Shown here one piece after another: positions 43,208 through 51,228 of a stretch of DNA of 61,695 nt. The stretch's first letter is position 1. The number at the start of each line of letters is the position of its first letter. The DNA comes from Paenibacillus cymbidii (GTDB lineage: Bacteria; Bacillota; Bacilli; Paenibacillales; NBRC-103111), in assembly GCF_004764705.1 (NCBI RefSeq), contig NZ_SHLX01000043.1, positions 1 through 61,695 on the forward strand, read 5' to 3'. The position numbers and the translations under genes were made by a program. The notes under the pieces were generated by a model. That model did not search any database and was not told the DNA's origin. It saw nothing but the letters and a program-made list of their open reading frames with translations.

Positions 43208-45502
43208 CTAGGTGCGGTTCTGTTCGCGCTGCAGCTGCAGGACATGCAGCCGGCGGTACTCGCCGGGGGTGATGCCTTCGACTTTTTTGAATTTGCGCAG
43301 CAGGCTGGGCACGTCAAGATAGCCGCAGCGGACGACGATGTCCTTGATCGGGTCGTCGGTTTCGATCAGCTCGCGCTTGATGCGCGTCAGCCGCAAGCCG
43401 CCGACGTAATCGGTGAAGGTTAGGCCGGTCTGGTCCTTGAAGAAGCGGCTCGCGTACGCCGCCGACAAGCCGAGCGCATCGGCCAGGCCCTCGAGGCTGA
43501 ACTCGGGCGACAAATACGCCTCGTGCGTATGGCGCAGCATGGCTTCGGCAAGCGACGAGTTTTTGCTTTCCTTGTGCCGCTCCACGCGGTCGCACAAAAC
43601 GCCGACGAGCGCGCCGAGCTCGGCCTGCAGCTCTTCGATCGTGCCGAACCCGGCGGCCCGCCGAACCGCTTCCGGGGCGTCGTCCATCTCCAGCTCGCGC
43701 ATGGTGCGCAGCACGGTGTTGATGACGTCGAAGCAGGAAATTTTCAGCAGATGGAGCGGTTGTTCGGTGTGCTTGATTTCGGCCAGCATGCGCTCCAGCG
43801 CTTCCAGGGCAACGCTGCGGTTGCCTTGCTTGATGCCGTGCACGAGCTTGATTTGTTCCTCGGCGGAATGCCAGCCTTTGTTGTCGCCGCGCGCGTAAAC
43901 GTCCTCGAAGAAGATTACGCTGCCGTTGCCCGCCCGTACCCGGTTCTCCAGCGCCGCACACGCCTCGACGAAGGAGCGGTGCAGCTGGAGCGGGTCGTCG
44001 CAGCCTTTGCCGATGGCGACGGTTGGCAGCGGCAGCGCGTTGTCGCGGCACAGCTCCCGCAGCCGGGCGGCCGCTTCGTCTTGCTGCCGCCGGACGTCGT
44101 GGGCGCGGACCGGCGCGCTCATCGTCATCGCATACGCGTGCTCGCGGATCAGTTCGACGCCGTAGCCGATTTGCCCGCCGCAGGCGAATTCGTCGAGCAG
44201 CAGCTGCAGGCGCTCGTTCGCTTCGACGGTTTGCAGGCCGGCCGAATCGTCCGGGGCGATCACCATGACGTAGTAGGTCGGCCCGTCCAGCGCCATATGC
44301 AGCGCCGCCAGCTCGCGGTCGAGCGCTTCCCGCGACCGGACTTCGCCGCGCAGCAGCCGGTGCAGCGTCTGCTTGCGCACGAGCGGACGCTGGGTATCGA
44401 TTTGGCCGCGCAAATTCGCATTCATGTCGAACGCTTCGTGAACGGAGTGGCGGATGATGTCCAGCTCGTTGCCGCGCGGCGAGTCGCCGGGCTTCAGCCA
44501 GCCTTTGCGAACATGCTCGACCAGGTGCCGGATCGGCCTGTAGCTGTTCGACGACAGCAAGGCGGCGAGGACGACGCCGACGAACAGCACCGCGAGCAGG
44601 GCGTACAGAATCAGCGTTTTCACCGCAACGACGCGCTGCATGAATTGATCGGCCGGCATCACGATGCTGAACGTCCAGCCGGTATCCGCCGACGTCACCG
44701 TGGCGAGCGACAGCGACTGCCGGTCGAGCGTAAGATCGTAAACGCCCGTCGCGTAGCGGGTATCGACGATCCGGTCGCGGGCGGCATCGCTCAAGGCGAG
44801 GTTGCGGCTGCCGGAAGCGAGCAGCGTGCGGTTCTCGTCCCAGACGAAAATGCTGCCGTCATACTCCCCGAGCAGCCGTTCGATCGGCTCGGTAAGCGTC
44901 GACTCGCGCACGAGGAACATGACCGTGCCGAGCGGCTGGAGCGCATTGACGGGGATGGGGAACAAGTATGTCAGCTCGCGTCGCGACTCGTTGTTGTTGA
45001 CGCTGACGACCTCGGCGGAGCGGATGGTCGCCTGGGCGACGGTGTTGATGTCCCGGTAGAACGCGTCCTCCTGCCAGTTGGAGAATTTGTAAATATAGTG
45101 TGTAAGCGTATACAAAGATTGCAGGCCGGTAGCCGAATAAATCGAATCGTCCCCCCGGTAGTACAGCATCACATCGTCCAAAATGTAGCTGTTGTCGCGG
45201 TAATTTTGCAGCCGGGCGATCGCTTCCCGCGAGTTGTAGCCGCCGTTCTTGACGGCGAAGGAGGTCAATTGGGGGTCGAAGGCGATTTTGGCGGCGGTCT
45301 GTCCGAGTGTCTTGATTTGGCCGTCGAGGGTGTCCTTGACGAACTCCAGCTTGTGCAGATTGGAGTCCTTGACCTCGCTGCGCAGGCTGGCGACCGCATT
45401 GCCGTACATCAAATAACCGAGCGCAATGAGCGGGAACAGGAAAATGAGCAGATAGGAGAGCAAGTATCGGTAAAACATCCTCGATTTCCAGACGCCGCGC
45501 AT
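43208..45502 (-). CDS. Membrane-anchored AraC-family regulator
   Basis: A protein of 764 residues. Helix 1 (YLLSYLLIFLFPLIALGYLM), an extracellular sensor of about 260 residues, helix 2 (LYALLAVLFVGVVLAALLSS) and a cytoplasmic middle part precede the AraC HTH pair (FSLEGLADALGLSAAYASRF; IKDIVVRCGYLDVPSLLRKF). Same architecture as the regulator at 16.0 kb. It probably senses an extracellular sugar and activates the importer and FAD oxidoreductase genes next to it. Start after CAGGAGGACAGCCT. Confidence 0.9.
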   Translation of the reverse strand: MRGVWKSRMFYRYLLSYLLIFLFPLIALGYLMYGNAVASLRSEVKDSNLHKLEFVKDTLDGQIKTLGQTAAKIAFDPQLTSFAVKNGGYNSREAIARLQNYRDNSYILDDVMLYYRGDDSIYSATGLQSLYTLTHYIYKFSNWQEDAFYRDINTVAQATIRSAEVVSVNNNESRRELTYLFPIPVNALQPLGTVMFLVRESTLTEPIERLLGEYDGSIFVWDENRTLLASGSRNLALSDAARDRIVDTRYATGVYDLTLDRQSLSLATVTSADTGWTFSIVMPADQFMQRVVAVKTLILYALLAVLFVGVVLAALLSSNSYRPIRHLVEHVRKGWLKPGDSPRGNELDIIRHSVHEAFDMNANLRGQIDTQRPLVRKQTLHRLLRGEVRSREALDRELAALHMALDGPTYYVMVIAPDDSAGLQTVEANERLQLLLDEFACGGQIGYGVELIREHAYAMTMSAPVRAHDVRRQQDEAAARLRELCRDNALPLPTVAIGKGCDDPLQLHRSFVEACAALENRVRAGNGSVIFFEDVYARGDNKGWHSAEEQIKLVHGIKQGNRSVALEALERMLAEIKHTEQPLHLLKISCFDVINTVLRTMRELEMDDAPEAVRRAAGFGTIEELQAELGALVGVLCDRVERHKESKNSSLAEAMLRHTHEAYLSPEFSLEGLADALGLSAAYASRFFKDQTGLTFTDYVGGLRLTRIKRELIETDDPIKDIVVRCGYLDVPSLLRKFKKVEGITPGEYRRLHVLQLQREQNRT

Positions 45503-45724
45503 AGGCTGTCCTCCTGAACGGGTACCTCCGATTTGTCCCCATCGTATCCGAATTGGCGGGAATGCGCAACAATTAGCGCGGCTTGCCTGTCTATTTGGAT
45601 GCGGGGCGGAGGGTCGTTTTCTGGCCTTCCAGTCCGGGATTGCTTATAGTAGAGTCATAGAGTAGCGGTGACGCGGGCGATCCAGGCGACAGCCGAGAAC
45701 AATTCGGAAAGGCAGTGACAGCCC

Positions 45725-47425
45725 ATGCGGGGAAAAATAATCGCCGGCGCTTTGCTCGGCATGCTTTTGTGCGGCTTCGGAACGTCGGCGTCGGCGTACG
45801 ATTCGCAGTTGAAGCCGTTTCCCGACGTCCCGGCCGGGGACTGGGGAGAAGAGAGCGTCTACGCGCTATCGGCGGTAGGCATCATATCCGGCTATGACGA
45901 CGGGACGTTTCGTCCGGACGATCAAGTGACGCGGGAAGCGTTTCTGAAAATGCTTGTCACTTCCTGGCAGGAAGATGCGGCGACGGATGAGCAGCCGGGG
46001 GCTGCCGGCGGTTCGGCGCCCGTGCAGCCGATTGCGCCGCCGCCTCCAGCGACGGAGCCCGCGCTGCCGCCGCTTGCCGGCGTATCGCCGGAGCGCTGGT
46101 CGTATCCGTTCGTCGAGCGCGCCTATGAAGAGGGCCTGCTCGGCGCGATGATCGACGGCGGCGCGTTCCAGCCGGACAAGCCGATGACGCGCGAAGAAGT
46201 TGCCGTTGCCGTCGGCCGGGAGCTGTTCGGGCATATGACGGCGGACGAGCGCCGGAGCTGGAGCGACAGCGGCTGGAAGGCGGAGCGGCAGACGCGCGCT
46301 TTCGCCGATGACGGCGAGATCGACGTCTCGCAGGCGGTTTACGCCTACTTGACGGCCCACGCCGCTATTATGGTCGGCGATGCGGGCCGGTTTCGCCCCG
46401 ATGCCACGCTGACCCGGCGGGAAGCGGCGGCGATTCTGTACCGCACGATCAACGAGCGGTCGGGGGATGCGCCGCTTGACGTCACCGGCTTTTACGCCAT
46501 CCGTTCCTATGCGGATATCGACAAACTGGATGCGCTCGGGCATGTGGCGTTCGGCTGGTCGCATCTCGACTATGCCGCCCCGGGCGCGGCATCCCTGAAT
46601 GTCGATACGACGGAGTACAAGCTTCCCGCGGACTGGCAGTCCGCCGTACAAGCGGCGCAAGCGGCCGGGGTGTCGCGCGACCTGATGGTGTACGCGAATA
46701 ATGAGGGGCGGATGCTGGACGCCTTCCTCGGCGATTCGCTCGCGCAGATGGCGTTTCTCGCTTCGCTGCAAGAGAAGCTGGCGGCGGCGCCCGACGCGTT
46801 TACCGGCGTGACGCTCGATTGGGAAGGGCTGCTCGACGAACGGCTGCAAAACCCGTACGTCGATTTCCTGCGCCAGGTGAAACGGGCGATCGGCGATCTT
46901 CCGCTGACCGTTGCGGTGCAGCCGACGTTTTATTACAAAGGCTACGACATGGCGGCGATCGGCGCTCTTGCCGACCGTGTGATTCTGATGGCTTACGATT
47001 TCACCTACGACCCGGACCGGCTGCCTTCGGCGCCGCTGCCGCTCGTCGGCGAAACCGTCGCCGCCGTGTTGCGGGACGTGCCGCGGAGCAAGCTGGTGCT
47101 GGGCATTTCCAAGCAAGCCAACCAGTGGACGACCGCTGCGGACGGCGTTACGACTTCCGCCAAACCGACGGCGGATATGGTCGAAGCGCGGCTGAAAACG
47201 GAAGGCGTGCAAGCGCAGACGGAAATGCCTTACTTTTTGCGGCACATCACGTTCCGGGACCAGCGCGGCGCGCATGAGATCTGGTATGAGGACGCCGACG
47301 CGATCGCCCGCAAGCTGTGGCTGGCCCGGTACTACGGCCTGTCCGGCATATCGTTGTGGCGGATGGGGCTGTTTACCGAGCAGGATTGGGACGTCATTCG
47401 GCAGGCCGGCCGGGTGGCGGGTTGA
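45725..47425 (+). CDS. SLH-domain glycoside hydrolase family 18-like surface protein
   Basis: A protein of 566 residues. Signal peptide (GALLGMLLCGFGTSASA), then three SLH repeats: FPDVPAGDWGEESVYALSAV plus GIISGYDDGTFRPDDQVTRE, a second around residues 120-170 after a Pro-rich linker, and a third ending VGDAGRFRPDATLTRREAAA. The C-terminal half is a GH18-type barrel with FTGVTLDWEGLLD (acid/base Glu of DxxDxDxE, here DWE), TVAVQPTFYYKG and ADRVILMAYDFTYDP, like YaaH/YdhD cortex hydrolases. It probably cleaves a glycan in the wall. A TTATAGT box lies about 75 bp upstream. Confidence 0.88.
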   Translation: MRGKIIAGALLGMLLCGFGTSASAYDSQLKPFPDVPAGDWGEESVYALSAVGIISGYDDGTFRPDDQVTREAFLKMLVTSWQEDAATDEQPGAAGGSAPVQPIAPPPPATEPALPPLAGVSPERWSYPFVERAYEEGLLGAMIDGGAFQPDKPMTREEVAVAVGRELFGHMTADERRSWSDSGWKAERQTRAFADDGEIDVSQAVYAYLTAHAAIMVGDAGRFRPDATLTRREAAAILYRTINERSGDAPLDVTGFYAIRSYADIDKLDALGHVAFGWSHLDYAAPGAASLNVDTTEYKLPADWQSAVQAAQAAGVSRDLMVYANNEGRMLDAFLGDSLAQMAFLASLQEKLAAAPDAFTGVTLDWEGLLDERLQNPYVDFLRQVKRAIGDLPLTVAVQPTFYYKGYDMAAIGALADRVILMAYDFTYDPDRLPSAPLPLVGETVAAVLRDVPRSKLVLGISKQANQWTTAADGVTTSAKPTADMVEARLKTEGVQAQTEMPYFLRHITFRDQRGAHEIWYEDADAIARKLWLARYYGLSGISLWRMGLFTEQDWDVIRQAGRVAG

Positions 47426-47546
47426 GCCGGATATGTGACAATGGGGTAAGCAATTGGTAACGAGCCGAGAGCGACTGTCCAGCGAGGATTGGGTAACGAT
47501 GCAGCGATCGAAAACAACTGATGGCGAGTAGAGGAGGGGAGACGGA

Positions 47547-47900
47547 ATGATTCGCATCGGGCTTGCGGGCTGGGGAGATCAGGTGCTGGCGCTGCCGCCG
47601 GGCATTCCGGCGCGGGAGAAGCTGCGCGTTTATGCCGCCCATTTTTCCGTCGTCGAGGTAGATAGTTCCTTCTACGCCGTGCAGCCGGCGCGAAACTACG
47701 CCAAGTGGGCGGAGGAGACGCCGCCCGATTTTGCCTTCGTGGTCAAAGCGTATCAAGGGATGACGGGCCATCTGCGCGGCGACAATCCGTTTCCCGGGAC
47801 GGCCGAGATGTTCGCCGCGTTCCGCGAGTCGGTCGAGCCGCTGCTCCAGGCCGGCAAGCTTCGGCTTGTGCTGTTTCAATACCCGCCATTATCTTTATAA
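47547..47900 (+). pseudogene. DUF72 gene truncated by the island
   Basis: The 117 readable residues start MIRIGLAGWGDQVLALPPGI and run through VEVDSSFYAVQP, DFAFVVKAYQGMTGH to LRLVLFQYPP, where a family member would continue with WF. Instead AT-rich DNA begins and the frame ends two residues later. Full-length DUF72 proteins have about 280 residues. The ribosome site GAGGAGGGGAGACGG is intact, so the stub could still be translated. DUF72 proteins are TIM-barrel-like and of unknown function. Confidence 0.85.
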
Positions 47901-48138
47901 ATTTAGGTGTACAAAATTAATTTGGGTATAATTTTTGTTGAAATATAAGTAGGAATTGGTTATTTCACAGATGTACATAATTATGTGACTGTACTTAAAC
48001 TATTAATATGTTTATCCCTCTGTACATAATTCTAGCTTCTGAATTTTGATATTTTCGGCATTTATATTTTGATAAGCTCTCTATCAGAATTAGATCTTGG
48101 TCTAAGTTCTCATCTAACATTTCTAAATAATAGAGGTA

Positions 48139-48987
48139 TTATAAGTCGAACAAGTCTACCTGTATAGGGAGAAGATCCTTTGTTTTTAAATTAAACAACT
48201 CCATAAGTTGTTTTGCATTTGCAGCTGCATGCCCACCAGAATTATTATTAAATATCGTATATATCTGATTTGTCTGTTGTTGAAGCTTCTCTATTTTGTT
48301 CCTCCAATCAATCAATTCTTCTATGTTGTAATCGTACAGATAACGAACGTCACGCCAATTTGATTGCCCTCCTGACTTCCAACCGGCTACATTTCTTCCA
48401 TGCATACGTACAATGGTGAGTTCCCTATTCGTGGCCTCTAATACGGTTGGCACTGAACCAACACCTGCTTGCGGTTCATCACAAATACTGTGAATCCAAC
48501 CTTCTTGTTTCATAAATTCGAGTGTCTTATCTCTCATTTCTTCCGTATACCAGGTTTGATTTCGGAATTCTAAAGCAACAGGTACATGACCCATCAAATC
48601 CTTTGTTAAACGTAACATTTGAACACTATCTCGATTACAAGCAAACCAAGGTGGAAATTGAAAAAGCACAGCTATTAATTTTCCACTTTGGGAAGCAGGA
48701 AAGATTGAGTCCTTAAATGCGTGAAACATGGCTGTTTTAGTCATTGTATTAGTACTACCACGATCATGACCAGTTAGACCACGGAATGCCTTAATAATAA
48801 AACCAAAATCGCTCGGGGTATCTGTCACCCATTTTTCATATTGATTTGGATTATGTAAAGCGTAAAAGGAACTATCGACTTCGACAACTTGAAAATGTTC
48901 ACTATATTCTTTTAACCGACTTTTAGAGTTTGTTTTTGAGTATAGACGATTGTGATCGCCCCAACCAGCCAGTCCAATTTTGACCAT
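48139..48987 (-). CDS. DUF72 family protein (island copy)
   Basis: A protein of 282 residues, a complete DUF72 (PF01904) protein: MVKIGLAGWGDHNRLYSKTN, VVEVDSSFYALHNP, DFGFIIKAFRGLTGHDRG, AVLFQFPPWFACN, VALEFRNQTWYTEEM and IYTIFNNNSGGHAAANAKQL. It clearly resembles the interrupted GC-rich gene next to it but is AT-rich and on the other strand, so it is a divergent homologue brought by the island and not the missing 3-prime half. It may replace the lost function. Start after GCGGGGGTACC; an ATG five codons earlier has no ribosome site. Confidence 0.88.
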   Translation of the reverse strand: MVKIGLAGWGDHNRLYSKTNSKSRLKEYSEHFQVVEVDSSFYALHNPNQYEKWVTDTPSDFGFIIKAFRGLTGHDRGSTNTMTKTAMFHAFKDSIFPASQSGKLIAVLFQFPPWFACNRDSVQMLRLTKDLMGHVPVALEFRNQTWYTEEMRDKTLEFMKQEGWIHSICDEPQAGVGSVPTVLEATNRELTIVRMHGRNVAGWKSGGQSNWRDVRYLYDYNIEELIDWRNKIEKLQQQTNQIYTIFNNNSGGHAAANAKQLMELFNLKTKDLLPIQVDLFDL

Positions 48988-49188
48988 CTGGTACCCCCGC
49001 ATTAATAAGTTTTTGATCCATCATTATTATATTTCCTATTTTTATCGAATTTAGAATTGTGCATAGAAACAGCTTGGAGTAAATGGTAATATATACTATA
49101 GTGTAGAACGAACTCACCTTTTGTCAAAAAGAGTCTTATGTGAAATATAAAAATTTTTTATTATCCAACTGCAAGGAGGGGACTTTAG

Positions 49189-50730
49189 GTGTCCAAATTG
49201 AAGTCATCAGACGTAAAGCACTCTATTGCAGGATTTTACTACCAGTTGATGCTAGCGTGTAAAGAGTTGATTACGTTATTAAATAATTTCCAATCAGATA
49301 AGAGTTATGTTGCTGTAGAATTCGGAGCAGACGTTAGAATCTTCGATGCATTTGATATTCGAATGGAAGCGAAGTTTTATAATAGTAATGTATTTACAAG
49401 ATATAAAGAAGCAATAACTCATAGTATTTATAATTTTTATAATACCTTTAAAAAGGATCCAACGGTTAAATATCGATTTAAATGTAATGTTCCTATCCAT
49501 CCTGATGATGCGGACTTATTTAACAAATGGAATAAGTCGAGTGAAACAATAAAATATATAAGAGAATGCTTTATCTATGAATCAGTTGACAAAGAGCCAA
49601 TCTCAACGAATATTTATAAACAATTCAAAGACGACTACATTAAGAAGAACCCCCATTTGAAAAAGCCGCAGTATAAACAGGCCCTGCTTCAACATCTCGC
49701 TTTACACCCAGATCCTACAGAATTCCAAAAATATTTGTTTCCAGAACTTATTTGTGATGATGCTGAATTGGAGTTGTTTTTAAGCACAATAGAGTTTGAT
49801 TTTCCATTAAAAAAAAGTGCCAAGTATGAGTCAATATCAAGGTTAAATGAAACGATTAAACATGAGTTATTGAAATTTGATAATAGTTTAAACGAACAAG
49901 ACGTAGCTAAAATAAAGTTGTTAATACTTGAAGGTTTTCTTAATACGACAGTTGATCCCAAAATTAGGACACTGACGGTGAAGGCTTGTAAAGAAATTAT
50001 ACAAGACCAAGAAAATGCTAAATTGAAATACTTCGAACAGATCGAGTATCAAGATATTATCAAAGAAATAGAAGAAGAGTTATTTGATTATGAATATGTA
50101 CTTGCTGCGGAAGGACATTCTAAATATTTGGATGACATTATGTCTTTAATAATCTGCCTTAAAGAAGAATTATATTCTGAAATAGATGAATATGGCGTGA
50201 AAGAAGTTCTGGGTAGATTTGTAATGTCCCACAGAAGCCACCCCCTTGAGACAATTAAATTATTTGAAGCCCTAAGTGAGATGATTGTAAAAAACGACTT
50301 GCAACACTTAAAGGTCAGTATCAAAGATATTGAAGGCTTTAATAACATTTCTATTGGAGAAGCAACATCAGTTTCAATGAGGACACTTCCTGCCGCGCGT
50401 TCAGCCAACAAAGGTTTTTATCTTATTCTCAATAATTTTATCGACCATACACGCGAGAACCACCAGATCTCTAAAGCTTCTGGGGGAGAAACGGTTGTAT
50501 TTGATACAGACATTAATGTTTGTGAATTCGAAGCAGAAGCGATAGATAATCTGATTATTGATATTTGTAAAATAAGAAGCAATATACAATTCCAAGAAAT
50601 GTATAAGTCGTTTAAATATAAGTGTTCTAAATGCATGAAGTTGTCATATATAGGTAAATGTCCATTTATTCAGGAAGTGAGGGAGAGTCATGGACTCGGA
50701 ACGGATTGCGAAATTACTAGAGTTAAATGA
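49189..50730 (+). CDS. Putative ABC-3C-type effector with PD-(D/E)xK-like nuclease domain
   Basis: A protein of 513 residues. The N-terminus SIAGFYYQLMLACKELITLL followed by VAVEFGADVRIFDAFDIRME and AKFY has the layout of DUF4297/Cap4-like nucleases: Glu44, Asp48 and Glu60-x-Lys62. The middle is helical and unrecognised. The C-terminus has a Zn-ribbon-like YKCSKCMKLSYIGKCPF. The next gene overlaps it by 41 bp and a Rad50-like ATPase follows; effector, middle component and ATPase in this order define ABC-three-component systems. Start is GTG after AAGGAGGGGACTTTAG. Nuclease assignment is by motif only. Confidence 0.65.
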   Translation: MSKLKSSDVKHSIAGFYYQLMLACKELITLLNNFQSDKSYVAVEFGADVRIFDAFDIRMEAKFYNSNVFTRYKEAITHSIYNFYNTFKKDPTVKYRFKCNVPIHPDDADLFNKWNKSSETIKYIRECFIYESVDKEPISTNIYKQFKDDYIKKNPHLKKPQYKQALLQHLALHPDPTEFQKYLFPELICDDAELELFLSTIEFDFPLKKSAKYESISRLNETIKHELLKFDNSLNEQDVAKIKLLILEGFLNTTVDPKIRTLTVKACKEIIQDQENAKLKYFEQIEYQDIIKEIEEELFDYEYVLAAEGHSKYLDDIMSLIICLKEELYSEIDEYGVKEVLGRFVMSHRSHPLETIKLFEALSEMIVKNDLQHLKVSIKDIEGFNNISIGEATSVSMRTLPAARSANKGFYLILNNFIDHTRENHQISKASGGETVVFDTDINVCEFEAEAIDNLIIDICKIRSNIQFQEMYKSFKYKCSKCMKLSYIGKCPFIQEVRESHGLGTDCEITRVK

Positions 50731-51217
50731 TTTTCAAGTAATGGATGAATTGCAGAATGCACTTATTTCCAATTTCAATAATGATAAAGTATTGATTATA
50801 CAAGAAATAGTGGATGTAGAAGAACTAAAGGATACTGTTTATAAGTTACCTCAGTTGAGAGAAAAATTAAGTTCAAAAATCTCCAATGAGGAAAATCTAT
50901 TTGTGGTACCGGAGTTGCACTTATCAAAATTTTTGTGGGATTTATATGTGATTGGACTTCATCTAGTTCAGAATGAGGATGATAAATTTGATCCACTTAT
51001 AGTCTCAAAAATTCAAAGAAATCGTTTTGTTGCAAGAAAAATAATTATTGAATACCAGACAACTGAGGACCTTATTCATAAGTTTAATCAATTGGTACTA
51101 CCGGAACGAGCATTAAATCAAGTATTAGAGAATTATAAAAGTGAACAAGTTTCTTATGAGCCATTAGAAATTGATGAACTTTTAAATACTATTGAAGAAT
51201 TGTTGAATACAAAATAG
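50690..51217 (+). CDS. Putative ABC-3C middle component
   Basis: A protein of 175 residues, acidic, helical, without membrane segment. Central block LSKFLWDLYVIGLHLVQNED and IQRNRFVARKIIIEYQTTED. Size and position between effector and ATPase fit the middle component of ABC-3C systems, thought to link the two. It overlaps the first gene by 41 bp (ribosome site GTGAGGGAGAGTC) and its stop overlaps the ribosome site of the ATPase gene. No enzymatic motif is seen. Confidence 0.6.
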   Translation: MDSERIAKLLELNDFQVMDELQNALISNFNNDKVLIIQEIVDVEELKDTVYKLPQLREKLSSKISNEENLFVVPELHLSKFLWDLYVIGLHLVQNEDDKFDPLIVSKIQRNRFVARKIIIEYQTTEDLIHKFNQLVLPERALNQVLENYKSEQVSYEPLEIDELLNTIEELLNTK

Positions 51218-51228
51218 GAGTGACTCTT

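Noticed and set aside
43523..45517. A 664-codon open frame antisense to the second AraC regulator
   Set aside because: Same codon-bias shadow; no domain, no ribosome site.
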